Assembly (NCBI GenBank): GCA_036365515.1
Contig: CM070874.1
Span: forward strand, 21,836,709-21,900,708
Length of the DNA: 64,000 nt
Direction: 5' to 3'
From: Torymus aiolomorphi
Taxonomy: Eukaryota; Arthropoda; Insecta; Hymenoptera; Torymidae
Every line of letters begins with the position of its first letter. Position 1 is the first letter of the stretch. Of this stretch, positions 50,559-61,682 are shown one piece after another. The notes below the pieces were generated by a model, which saw only the letters and a program-made list of their open reading frames with translations, made no database searches and had not been told where the DNA came from. The translations under genes were made by a program, and so were the position numbers.

Positions 50559-53071
50559 TTCACATGAGTTTCTCGGAAGATTTCATGATATCATTCATGA
50601 ACGGTTTTTGAATAGATATTGATTTATTTTTGTGAATGATTGGTTTGTGTCTTTCTGAAATTATTTCAGAATTATTTAATGAAATAATTCATGAAATGAT
50701 TTCTGAATCGTTTTTGTATTCATTCAAAAAATCTTTTCAAAGTTCTTTCAGAAAGAATTCGTATGGATATTTTTTCACTATTTTATTAAAAAAATTTTAT
50801 TCCAAAAATCTTTTGGGAAAGAATTCTAAATTATTTCTTGTATTAATTCACATGAGTTTCCTGGAAGATTTCATGAAATAATTCATGAACGATTTTTGAA
50901 TAGATATTTAATTATTTTTGTGAACGATTAATTTGTATCTTTATGAAATAATTTCTGATTTATTTCATGATATAAATCTTGAAATGATTTCTGAATTGAT
51001 TTATGTTTTCTTTCACCAAATCTTTTCAAGGTTCTTTCAGAAAGAATTCGTGTAGATATTTTTTTCACTATTGTGTTTTAAAAAATTTTATTCTAAAAAT
51101 ATTTTTCAAAAGAATTCTATATTATTTCTTGTATTAATTCACACTAGTTTGGTGGAAGATTTCTTAAAATAATTCATGGAAAGTTTTTGAATAGATATTC
51201 AATAGTTTTTGTAAAATAATAAATTGTATCTTTTTGAAATAATTTCTGAATTATTTCATGATATAATTCTTGAAATGACTTCTGAACTATTTTTTTTTTT
51301 CAAAAATCCGTTCAAGGTTATTTCAGAAAGAATTCTTGTAAATTTTTTTCGCTATTTTATTAAAAAAAATCTTATTCAAAAGAATTCTAAATTATTTTTT
51401 GTATTAAATCTCATGAGTTTCTCGGAAGATTTCATGAAATAATTCATGAACGGTTTTTGAATAGATATTGAATTATTTTTGTGAATGATAGATTTGTATC
51501 TTCCTGAAATTATTTCAGAATTATTTAATGATATAATTCTTGAACTGATTTCTGAATTGTTTTATGTTTTCATTGAAAAAATCTTTTCAGGGTTCTTACA
51601 GAAATAATTAATGAATATATTTTTTGGCTATTTTATTAAAAAAAATTTTATTCCAAAAAGGTTTTTCAAAAGAATTCTAAATTATTTCTTGTATTAATTC
51701 ACAGGAGTTTTCCGAAAGATTTCATGAAATAATTCATGTTGAATTAATTTTGTGAATGTTTCATTTGTATCTTTCTGAAAGTATTTCTGAATTATTCAAT
51801 GACATAATTCTTGAAATGATTTCTGAATTGTTTTACGTTTTCTTTCAAAAAATCTGTTCGAGGTTCTTTCAGAAAGAATTCGTGTAATTATTTTTTTCAC
51901 TATTTTATTAAAAAAAATTTATTCCAAAAATCTTTTTCAAAAGAATTCTAAATTATTTCTTGTATTAATTCTCATGAGTTTCCCGGAAGACTTCATGAAA
52001 TAATTCATGAACGGTTTTTGATTAGACATTGAATTATTTTTGTGAACTATTAATTCGTATCTTTCTGAAATTATTTCTGAATTATTTCATGATATAATTC
52101 TTGAAATGACTTCTGAACTATTTTTTTTTTCAAAAATCGGTTCAAGGTTATTTCAGAAAGAATTCTTGTAAATTTTTTTCGCTATTTTATTAAAAAAAAT
52201 CTTATTCAAAAAAATTTGAAATTATATTTTGTTTTAAATCTCATGAGTTTCTCGGAAGATTTCATGAAATAATTCATGAACGGTTTTTGAATAGATATTG
52301 AATTATTTTTGTGAATGATAGATTTGTATCTTTCTGAAATTATTTCAGAATTATTTAATGATATAATTCTTGAACTGATTTCTGAATTGTTTTATGTTTT
52401 CATTGAAAAAATCTTTTCAGGGTTCTTTCAGAAATAATTCGTGAATATATTTTTTTGGCTATTTTATTAAAAACAATTTTATTCCAAAAAGGTTTTTCAA
52501 AAGAATTCTAAATTATTTCTTTTATTAATTCACAGGAGTTTTCCGAAAGATTTCATGAAATAATTCATGTTGAATTAATTTTGTGAATGTTTCATTTGTA
52601 TCTTTCTGAAAGTATTTCTGAATTATTCAATGACATAATTCTTGAAATGATTTCTGAATTGTTTTACGTTTTCTTTCAAAAAATCTGTTCGAGGTTCTTT
52701 CAGAAAGAATTCGTGTAATTATTTTTTTCACTATTTTATTAAAAAAAAATTTATTCCAAAAATCTTTTTCAAAAGAATTCTAAATTATTTCTTGTATTAA
52801 TTCTCATGAGTTTCCCGGAAGATTTCATGAAATAATTCATGAACGGTTTTTGATTAGACATTGAATTATTTTTGTGAACTATTAATTCGTATCTTTCTGA
52901 AATTATTTCTGAATTATTTCATGATATAATTCTTGAAATGACTTCTGAACTATTTTTTTTTTCAAAAATCGGTTCAAGGTTATTTCAGAAAGAATGCTTG
53001 TAAATATTTCTTTCGCTATTTTATTAAAAAAAATCTTATTCAAAAGAATTCTAAATTATTTTTTATATTAA
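50559..53071. repeat. HOR unit 13: 9-mer (2,513 bp)
   Basis: A-B-C-D-E-F-D'-E'-F'. The end of the first F shows a cluster of substitutions near 52,208-52,235 (AAAAAAATTTGAAATTATATTTTG) that is unique to this unit. Confidence 0.85.
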
Positions 53072-54754
53072 TTCACATGAGTTTCTCGGAAGATTTCATG
53101 ATATCATTCATGAACGGTTTTTGAATAGATATTGATTTATTTTTGTGAATGATTGGTTTGTGTCTTTCTGAAATTATTTCAGAATTATTTAATGAAATAA
53201 TTCATGAAATGATTTCTGAATCGTTTTTGTATTCATTCAAAAAATCTTTTCAAAGTTCTTTCAGAAAGAATTCGTATGGATATTTTTTTCACTATTTTAT
53301 TAAAAAAAATTTTATTCCAAAAATCTTTTGGGAAAGAATTCTAAATTATTTCTTGTATTAATTCACATGAGTTTCCTGGAAGATTTCATGAAATAATTCA
53401 TGAACGATTTTTGAATAGATATTTAATTATTTTTGTGAACGATTAATTTGTATCTTTATGAAATAATTTCTGATTTATTTCATGATATAAATCTTGAAAT
53501 GATTTCTGAATTGATTTATGTTTTCTTTCACCAAATCTTTTCAAGGTTCTTTCAGAAAGAATTCGTGTAGATATTTTTTTCACTATTGTGTTTTAAAAAA
53601 TTTTATTCTAAAAATATTTTTCAAAAGAATTCTATATTATTTCTTGTATTAATTCACACTAGTTTGGTGGAAGATTTCTTAAAATAATTCATGGAAAGTT
53701 TTTGAATAGATATTCAATAGTTTTTGTAAAATAATAAATTGTATCTTTTTGAAATAATTTCTGAATTATTTCATGATATAATTCTTGAAATGACTTCTGA
53801 ACTATTTTTTTTTTCAAAAATCCGTTCAAGGTTATTTCAGAAAGAATTCTTGTAAATTTTTTTCGCTATTTTATTAAAAAAAATCTTATTCAAAAGAATT
53901 CTAAATTATTTTTTGTATTAAATCTCATGAGTTTCTCGGAAGATTTCATGAAATAATTCATGAACGGTTTTTGAATAGATATTGAATTATTTTTGTGAAT
54001 GATAGATTTGTATCTTCCTGAAATTATTTCAGAATTATTTAATGATATAATTCTTGAACTGATTTCTGAATTGTTTTATGTTTTCATTGAAAAAATCTTT
54101 TCAGGGTTCTTTCAGAAATAATTCGTGAATATATTTTTTGGCTATTTTATTAAAAAAATTTTATTCCAAAAAGGTTTTTCAAAAGAATTCTAAATTATTT
54201 CTTGTATTAATTCACAGGAGTTTTCCGAAAGATTTCATGAAATAATTCATGTTGAATTAATTTTGTGAATGTTTCATTTGTATCTTTCTGAAAGTATTTC
54301 TGAATTATTCAATGACATAATTCTTGAAATGATTTCTGAATTGTTTTACGTTTTCTTTCAAAAAATCTGTTCGAGGTTCTTTCAGAAAGAATTCGTGTAA
54401 TTATTTTTTTTTCACTATTTTATTAAAAAAAATTTATTCCAAAAATCTTTTTCAAAAGAATTCTAAATTATTTCTTGTATTAATTCTCATGAGTTTCCCG
54501 GAAGACTTCATGAAATAATTCATGAACGGTTTTTGATTAGACATTGAATTATTTTTGTGAACTATTAATTCGTATCTTTCTGAAATTATTTCTGAATTAT
54601 TTCATGATATAATTCTTGAAATGACTTCTGAACTATTTTTTTTTTTCAAAAATCGGTTCAAGGTTATTTGAGAAAGAATTCTTGTAAATATTTCTTTCGC
54701 TATTTTATTAAAAAAGTCTTATTCAAAAGAATTCTAAATTATTTTTTATATTAA
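53072..54754. repeat. HOR unit 14: 6-mer (1,683 bp)
   Basis: A-B-C-D-E-F' only. It lacks one D-E-F block (about 827 bp) relative to the 9-mer. It is either the ancestral form or a deletion derivative. Confidence 0.85.
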
Positions 54755-56438
54755 TTCACATGAGTTTCTCGGAAGATTTCATGATATCATTCATGAACGG
54801 TTTTTGAATAGATATTGATTTATTTTTGTGAATGATTGGTTTGTGTCTTTCTGAAATTATTTCAGAATTATTTAATGAAATAATTCTTGAAATGATTTCT
54901 GAATCGTTTTTGTATTCATTCAAAAAATCTTTTCAAAGTTCTTTCAGAAAGAATTCGTATAGATATTTTTTTCACTATTTTATTAAAAAAAATTTTATTC
55001 CAAAAATCTTTTGGGAAAGAATTCTAAATTATTTCTTGTATTAATTCACATGAGTTTCCTGGAAGATTTCATGAAATAATTCATGAACGATTTTTGAATA
55101 GATATTTAATTATTTTTGTGAACGATTAATTTGTATCTTTATGAAATAATTTCTGATTTATTTCATGATATAAATCTTGAAATGATTTCTGAATTGATTT
55201 ATGTTTTCTTTCACCAAATCTTTTCAAGGTTCTTTCAGAAAGAATTCGTGTAGATATTTTTTTCACTATTGTGTTTTAAAAAATTTTATTCTAAAAATAT
55301 TTTTCAAAAGAATTCTATATTATTTCTTGTATTAATTCACACTAGTTTGGTGGAAGATTTCATAAAATAATTCATGGAAAGTTTTTGAATAGATATTCAA
55401 TTGTTTTTGTAAAATAATAAATTGTATCTTTTTGAAATAATTTCTGAATTATTTCATGATATAATTCTTGAAATGACTTCTGAACTATTTTTTTTTTTCA
55501 AAAATCCGTTCAAGGTTATTTCAGAAAGAATTCTTGTAAATTTTTTTCGCTATTTTATTAAAAAAAATCTTATTCAAAAGAATTCTAAATTATTTTTTGT
55601 ATTAAATCTCATGAGTTTCTCGGAAGATTTCATGAAATAGTTCATGAACGGTTTTTGAATAGATATTGAATTATTTTTGTGAATGATAGATTTGTATCTT
55701 TCTGAAATTAATTTAGAATTATTTAATGATATAATTCTTGAACAGATTTCTCAATTGTTTTATGTTTTCATTGAAAAAATCTTTTCAGGGTTCTTTCAGA
55801 AATAATTCGTGAATATATTTTTTTGGCTATTTTATTAAAAACAATTTTATTCCAAAAAGGTTTTTCAAAAGAATTCTAAATTATTTCTTGTATTAATTCA
55901 CAGGAGTTTTCCGAAAGATTTCATGAAATAATTCATGTTGAATTAATTTTGTGAATGTTTCATTTGTATTTTTCTGAAAGTATTTCTGAATTATTCAATG
56001 ACATAATTCTTGAAATGATTTCTGAATTGTTTTACGTTTTCTTTCAAAAAATCTGTTCGAGGTTCTTTCAGAAAGAATTCGTGTAATTATTTTTTTCTCT
56101 ATTTTATTAAAAAAAAATTTATTCCAAAAATCTTTTTCAAAAGAATTCTAAATTATTTCTTGTATTAATTCTCATGAGTTTCCTGGAAGATTTCATGAAA
56201 TAATTCATGAACGGTTTTTGATTAGACATTGAATTATTTTTGTGAACTATTAATTCGTATCTTTCTGAAATTATTTCTGAATTATTTCATGATATAATTC
56301 TTGAAATGACTTCTGAACTATTTTTTTTTTCAAAAATCGGTTCAAGGTTATTTCAGAAAGAATTCTTGTAAATATTTCTTTCGCTATTTTATTAAAAAAG
56401 TCTTATTCAAAAGAATTCTAAATTATTTTTTATATTAA
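54755..56438. repeat. HOR unit 15: 6-mer (1,684 bp)
   Basis: A-B-C-D-E-F. It carries more substitutions than inner units (for example AATTAATTTAGAATT near 55,710 and AACAGATTTCTCAATT near 55,742), as expected toward an array edge. Confidence 0.85.
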
Positions 56439-57583
56439 TTCACATGAGTTTCTCGGAAGATTTCATGATATCATTCATGAACGGTTCTTGAATAGATATT
56501 GATTTATTTTTGTGAATGATTGGTTTGTGTCTTTCTGAAATTATTTCAGAATTATTTAATGAAATAATCCTTAAATGATTTCTGAATCGTTTTTGTATTC
56601 ATTCAAAAAATCTTTTCAAAGTTCTTTCAGAAAGAATTCGTATATATATTTTTTTCACTATTTTATTAAAAAAAATTTTATTCCAAAAATCTTTTGGGAA
56701 AGAATTCTAAATTATTTCTTGTATTAATTCACATGAGTTTCCTGGAAGATTTCATGAAATAATTCATGAACGATTTTTGAATAGATATTTAATTATTTTT
56801 GTGAACGATTAATTTGTATCTTTATGAAATAATTTCTGATTTATTTCATGATATAAATCTTGAAATGATTTCTGAATTGATTTATGTTTTCTTTCACCAA
56901 ATCTTTTCAAGGTTCTTTCAGAAAGAATTCGTGTAGATATTTTTTTCACTATTGTGTTTTAAAAAATTTTATTCTAAAAATATTTTTCAAAAGAATTCTA
57001 TATTATTTCTTGTATTAATTCACACTAGTTTGGTGGAAGATTTCATAAAATAATTCATGGAAAGTTTTTGAATAGATATTCAGTTGTTTTTGTAAAATAA
57101 TAAATTGTATCTTTTTGAAATAATTTCTGAATTATTTCATGATATAATTCTTGAAATGACTTCTGAACTATTTTTTTTTTTTCAAAAATCGGTTCAAGGT
57201 TATTTCAGAAAGAATTCTTGTAAATTTTTTTCGTTATTTTATTAAAAAAAATCTTATTCAAAAGAATTCTAAATTATTTTTTGTATTAAATCTCATGAGT
57301 TTCTCGGAAGATTTCATGAAATAATTCATGATCGGTTTTTGAATAGATATTGAATTATTTTTGTGAATGATAGATTTGTATCTTTCTGAAATTATTTCAG
57401 AATTATTTAATGATATAATTCTTGAACTGATTTCTGAATTGTTTTATGTTTTCATTGAAAAAATCTTTTCAGGGTTCTTTCAGAAATAATTCGTGAATAT
57501 ATTTTTTTGGCTATTTTATTAAAAACAATTTTATTCCAAAAAGGTTTTTCAAAAGAATTCTAAATTATTTCTTGTATTAATTC
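56439..57583. repeat. HOR unit 16: truncated, four monomers (1,145 bp)
   Basis: A-B-C-D, then the HOR phase stops. A and D carry edge variants (AATAATCCTTAAATG near 56,565; GATCGGTTTTTG near 57,330). The next monomer is of the diverged type. Confidence 0.8.
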
Positions 57584-58380
57584 ACATGAGTTTCCCGGAG
57601 GATTTCATGAAATAATTCATGAAAGGTTTTTGAGTAGATATTGAATTATTTTTGTGAAGGATTAATTTGTATCTTTCTGAAATTATTTCTGAATTATTTA
57701 ATTATATAATTCTTGAAATGATTTCTGAATTGTTTTACGTTTTCTTTCAAAAAATCTGTCCAAAATTCTTTCAGAAAGAATTCGTGTAGATATTTTTTTC
57801 GCTGTTTTATTAAAAACAATTTTATTCCAAAAATCTTTTTCAAAGGAATCCTAAATTATTCCTTGTATTAATTCACATGAGTTTCCCGTAAGATTTTATG
57901 GAGTAATTCATGAAAGGTTTTTGAATAGATATTGAATTAGTTTTGTGATCGATTAATTTGTATCTTTCTGAAATTATTTCGGATTTATTTCATGATATAA
58001 TTCTTGAAATTTTTTCTGAATTGTGTTATGTTTTCTTTCAAAAAATCTTTTCAAGGCTCTTTCAGGAAGAATTCGCGTAATTATTTTTTTCACTATTTTG
58101 TTTTAAAAATTTTATGCTAAAAATATTTTTCAAAAGAATTCTATATTATTTCTTGTATTAATTCACACTAGTTTGGCGGAAGATTTCATAAAATAATTCA
58201 TGAAAGGTTTTTGAATAGATATTCAATTGTTTTTGTAAAATAATAATTTGTATCTTTTTGAAATTATTTCTGAATTATTTCATGAAAGAATACTTGTAAT
58301 AATTTCTGAACTATTTTATGTTTTCTTTTAAAAAATCTTTTCAAAGTCCTTTCAGAATTAATTCGTGTAATTATTTTTTT
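57584..58380. repeat. Diverged satellite monomers, right flank
   Basis: About three monomers (TTCACATGAG at 57,584 and 57,872; TTCACACTAG at 58,163) that resemble the left-flank copies more than the HOR core. The last is C-like but differs at many positions. Together with the left flank they bracket the homogeneous core. Confidence 0.85.
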
Positions 58381-58580
58381 GTAAAATTTTTTTCTTATTT
58401 TGGAAGATTTTTGAAAGTATTTTGTAGGGATTTCATATATTATTTTAAAAATTAATTTAAAATTGATTTTTTTCCTTTTAAAATCATTTCTAAATCAATT
58501 CAATGTATTAATGAATTTTTTTAATTATTTCAGTTTTTTGTAATTATTTCAGTTTTCTTTCATGCTGGGTGCGTGATACA
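58381..58580. other. AT-rich junction between satellite and minisatellite
   Basis: Very AT-rich sequence in which satellite landmarks can no longer be followed. Short fragments such as AATTATTTCAG recur. No gene or other feature is seen. Confidence 0.5.
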
Positions 58581-59044
58581 TAAGTAAGACGATTATTTGA
58601 ATAATTCTTAACCCCAAGTAGCCGGGGGACGCGAGGTCCACGAATATGAAGGAGTCATGAAGAAATAAAACAATAACCAAAGCGATTATTTAAATAATTT
58701 TTAAACCGAAGTAGCCTGGGGACGCGAGGTCCACGCATATTATGGAATTATGTAGACGTGCAACAATAAGCAAAACAATTATTTAAGCAATTTTTAAACC
58801 CAGGTAGGCGTGCGATATGATGCCCATGCATATTAGGAAATTATGTAGACATGCATTAATAAGCAAGACTATTATTTAAATAACTTTTAAACCCAAGTAT
58901 CCGGGGGACGCGAGTTCCAAGTATATATCGGAGGTACGTAGACGTGAGACATAATTAAGACGATTATTTGAATAATTTTTAACCCCAAGTAGCCGGGGGA
59001 CGCGAGGTCCTGGAATATGAAGGAGTCATGAAGAAATAAAACAA
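58581..59044. repeat. 93-bp minisatellite, five units
   Basis: Units begin at 58,581, 58,674, 58,767, 58,860 and 58,952 and are 93, 93, 93, 92 and 93 bp. Conserved parts are CGATTATTTGAATAATT near the start, AACCCAAGTAGCCGGGGGAC in the middle, GCGAGGTCC, and a terminal ACAATAA. Units 1 and 5 are nearly identical, sharing GGAGTCATGAAGAAATAAAA, while units 2 to 4 share a different half ending 'ATGTAGACGTG'-like. The array stops nine bases before the stop codon of the Polinton capsid gene. There is no relation to the 279-bp satellite. Confidence 0.85.
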
Positions 59045-59053
59045 TAAGAACAC

Positions 59054-60382
59054 TTAGGCGCTGAAATCCGTTAAAATTTGTCGAGTAGAGTCGATTTCAA
59101 GAACGTTATCGTACTCTGCGTAATCAATGCAGTTTATTGTAACTATTGGCGCCGTCTCGAAGCCCACTTCAATGCGTACACTGCCTGAGCGTATGAGATT
59201 CCAATGAGAGTGGCAATGTGCTGATAAATCGGGTGTGAGATCGAATGCCGTAAGAAAATGACCCATTGAATAGTTGTAACGATTTATGCCTAGGCCCTCG
59301 TTGAGAAAATGTATTCCGGTGCCTGTGTAGAGTGTTTGGAATGTCTCGATAAAAGCTGGAGCGGTGCCTGTAAAATGAGGCTGTAATGGTTTGCTCGTTA
59401 TTTGAACCCCATCGATAGCGAGAGATAATTTATGTCAAAGTGTTGAAAGTTGAATGGATTGAGCGCACGATTTCCATTGAACGCTCTGTTATCGACGAAA
59501 CCGATTATTATACGTTTCGGCAGTTGGTCCAGAATCGCATTACCGATGCTATCACCTAGTATACCAGTGTGAAGCGTAAATGTTTTCACTTCGACGCGTG
59601 TAATGGGATATTTGGCTGTGGCTTTGGCCAGTGTATTGGCGTGTGCGATCAAAATACCCGAATTTATTTTGACACGGCGAACACTGAGAGTAGCTTCTTT
59701 TATTTTTATTCCGAAGCGCCCGTCGTTTGTGGAATCCATCAGGCAAAATGCATCCTTGCTACGCACCAGTCGCACTCTCATTTCAACACCATTGTTGAGT
59801 ATTTTATCCTGATTAAACAAGTCGCAGTGCAGATGACCAATCATATCGAATGCTTTTCCGTCTTTCGTAAAATATTGCCTGTGATTGAGGCCTTTGTTCG
59901 CTCCGGCTCCGTGATTTTCCGGCGCACCCTCCATACAGCCGTGTGTATCATCGTACCAGAGGCTCGCTGTGAGATAAGATTCTTTGGCCGCTGGGGAATA
60001 GCTCAGCAATGACTCTATGTAAGCTCTGTACGGGTACTCGTTGTTGGGCGGTGACGCAAGCTTTTGATTGAGAAAAATATCAATTTGATTGAACATTGAA
60101 TGTAAAACGTTGTTTACGGGACCAACTTTTAGATTTGTGTCGAGCTCCTCGATGGGTAGTATTTGCGCCTTGACGAAGAGCATAGTGTGCGCGAGGTCGA
60201 TGTAATGCTCGCTGGCGCTGTACGACGAATTCGATGGTTGCATCACTCTCATCGGTGATCGAAGAGACGGGCTTATAGTTCAAAAAACTGCTCCCTTCGA
60301 TGGAGGTTTGAGTAGCGGGGAGGGTGAAAAGGTCGAGTTCGCTCGACATACACTCTGACGAGTGAGAGTGCAAGAAAGACAT
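59054..60382 (-). pseudogene. Polinton major capsid protein (F54H12.2-like), two frameshifts
   Basis: The gene starts at the ATG at 60,382, ten bases after the stop of the preceding gene, and its natural C-terminus is at 59,054, for about 443 codons. The N-terminal part is in one frame to about 60,210. The central part ('EHYIDLAHTMLFVKAQIL', 'NNVLHSMFNQIDIFLNQK', 'YPYRAYIESLLSYS') is in a second frame to about 59,425. The last 120 or so codons are in a third frame, ending 'YAEYDNVLEID...'. These segments match the family named after C. elegans F54H12.2, identified as the double-jelly-roll major capsid protein of Polintons. The two frame changes prevent a full product. Assembly into a virion shell is family knowledge and is not expected from this copy. 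Confidence 0.78.
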
Positions 60383-60391
60383 TTTTAAGAT

Positions 60392-60902
60392 TTACTTTGG
60401 TCCAAAAATATCGTTAATGGGGCGAAAAGTCGGGGTTTTGCGCTTTCTCTTGCTTACTTTACGAGTTCCACGCGACGCTGCGGGCAATTTTTTTTCTTAC
60501 GTTTGGATCGCGAGGTACGAGCGGTCGTGCGTGTCTTTATCGACTGACGTGGTCGTTTGATGCGTCTTGTAGTTTTATAGCCCGAACCCTTCACGATTTC
60601 TGAATTTTCTCGGCAGCTTTTCTCTTGAGATACCTCCTCGATTCTCCGGCTCTCGATTTTATGGCCTCCTTGAAATTGACACCATTGTTTGCGACATCGT
60701 CTATGATTTTCATACCTGCGCGCAAGGTCTCTTTCCCGACCGCCTTAGCGCCACTCCTGACGTATGGAAGAATACTACGAAAGAGACCCCCCAGCCAAGA
60801 GCCGATGCCACGCCCTCTCTGAAAGGATGCGCCAGCGAAAACGTTTCTTACACCACCCCCGCCACCTATCTGCTCATCGTAGTATCTAGTGTAATGAGAC
60901 AT
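60392..60902 (-). pseudogene. Basic Polinton virion-core-like protein, frameshifted
   Basis: An ATG at 60,902 opens a frame with a glycine run (GGGGG near residue 13), 'GIGSWLGGLFRSILPYVRSG' and 'AVGKETLRAG', ending prematurely at 60,591. A second frame continues with a very basic stretch (SGYK then many Arg/Lys, 'SKRKKK'), and a third after the A8 run at about 60,491-60,498 leads to the stop at 60,392-60,394. Such Gly-rich, amphipathic, Arg/Lys-tailed proteins sit beside the capsid gene in Polintons and have been compared with adenovirus core or pVI/pX proteins. Role in DNA packaging is inferred, with modest confidence. One of the two breaks lies in a homopolymer. Confidence 0.5.
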
Positions 60903-60903
60903 C

Positions 60904-61682
60904 TTAATGACTTCGTCTGAAATGGAGTGTCACGGTCAGCGTGCCGTACTCGAATAGAATGCGCTGCCCGTGCTGGTCTCTTATATCGATGACAATATTG
61001 TAAAAATTGTGATAGAGAAGCGGTATGTAATGAGCGGGTGCGAAACGCTGCACAGCACTGCATCCGTATTTGAATTTTGAGTTATCCAAAGAAACGATGC
61101 GTAAGAGTGAGACCTGTGTGTCCCCCAGTATGTAGGGTTCATAAATATCTGTATAAACATACAGTTGGTCTGGAATGGCTCGAGAGAGCGAAGCAAGTCT
61201 CTCGGCTACGATCTCCCGTGGAGCGCCGCGGTTAAAGGTCGTAAACAGATTTTTTTTCTCGGGTGCGTCATCGAAACCAAAAATGCGGCGAAATTTTTCG
61301 CTGAAACGAGTCTGGTGTAGCTGCAGACAGCGTACTTGCGTTTGATGGCATAATATCCGTTGTGCTCCTTTACCGGCTCGAGTACCTGATGCTTATAAGT
61401 GTCATTCGAGCTGTTTATGGCGTCTGCCAGCTGTTGGAGAGAGTCGTAAATTCCAGCAGGAAAATGGCAGTATTTTTGCTCACCCTCTAGGTCCTCGTAC
61501 GAACTAAAAGTGTAAAAGGCGTCATTGTCTTGAAAATGCACGATGCTACAGGGTACGTGAATTTCCACCAGTCCAACGTGCCACTCTCCGTGAAATTTGA
61601 TCTCGTGAGGCAAGTGTGTGGTGAAATAGCTGGTCGCGTTATCGGAAAAGTAAGACATACTGCTGTTGCTAGGCAGTACCAT
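60904..61682 (-). pseudogene. Polinton penton-like minor capsid protein, one frameshift
   Basis: The first frame (61,682 to about 61,306) begins 'MVLPSNSSMSYF' with 'EWHVGLVEIHVPC', the conserved N-terminal region of the Polinton minor capsid protein. The frame then shifts near 61,306, and the second frame is open to a stop at 60,904-60,906 with 'LYVYTDIYEPYILGDTQVSL', 'YNIVIDIRDQHGQ' and 'FEYGTLTVTLHFRR', its typical C-terminus. In relatives the conserved N-terminal motif is preceded by residues like those encoded just upstream of this ATG ('EDFY'), so the true start may be lost at the junction with the integrase gene. The stop lies one base from the next gene's ATG. The protein forms capsid vertices in related virions. 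Confidence 0.75.

Larger units (their letters stand above)
17134..57583. repeat. Homogeneous higher-order-repeat satellite core (about 145 monomers)
   Basis: All monomers are about 279 bp and head to tail in the same orientation. Nine types recur in fixed order. Useful markers: A 'GATGATATC...' head with 'GATTGGTTTGTGTC'; B 'TTCCTGGAAG' and 'TTTCACCAAATC'; C 'CACTAGTTTGGTGG'; D 'GAATGATAGATTTG' and 'AAAAAGGTTTTTC'; E 'CACAGGAGTTTTCCG' and 'TGTTGAATTAATTTTG'; F 'TTGATTAGACATTG'; G 'TTGACAGGAG'; H 'GAATTATTAGGTGAACG'; I 'TTTTCGAATAG' and 'GCTACTGTAATT'. Corresponding monomers in different units look nearly identical, most differences being homopolymer length. Composition is strongly AT-rich, with no coding content and no inserted elements. 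A centromeric or pericentromeric location is inferred from this architecture. Confidence 0.92.

Noticed and set aside
17211..55044. Recurrent 60-81-codon open frames on the plus strand, one to three per HOR unit, beginning MIGLCLSE, MYLFEIIS or MTSELFFF
   Set aside because: They are chance frames within satellite monomers A, C and F. They recur only because the DNA is repeated, run across monomer boundaries, and change length with every homopolymer indel. Composition is what AT-rich DNA gives (Phe, Ile, Ser, Lys), with no conserved domain or codon signal.
17134..57583. CENP-B box in the satellite monomer
   Set aside because: The consensus TTCGNNNNANNCGGG was looked for by eye on both strands near TTCGAGG and CCCGGAAG. 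Spacing and key bases do not fit.
4810..58380. CRISPR array or bacterial repeat
   Set aside because: Repeat length, lack of unique spacers and the embedded eukaryotic retroelement and transposon exclude this.
59569..60012. 147-codon plus-strand frame opposite the capsid gene
   Set aside because: It is the antisense shadow of the conserved capsid frame. The minus-strand product matches a known family, while this one matches nothing.
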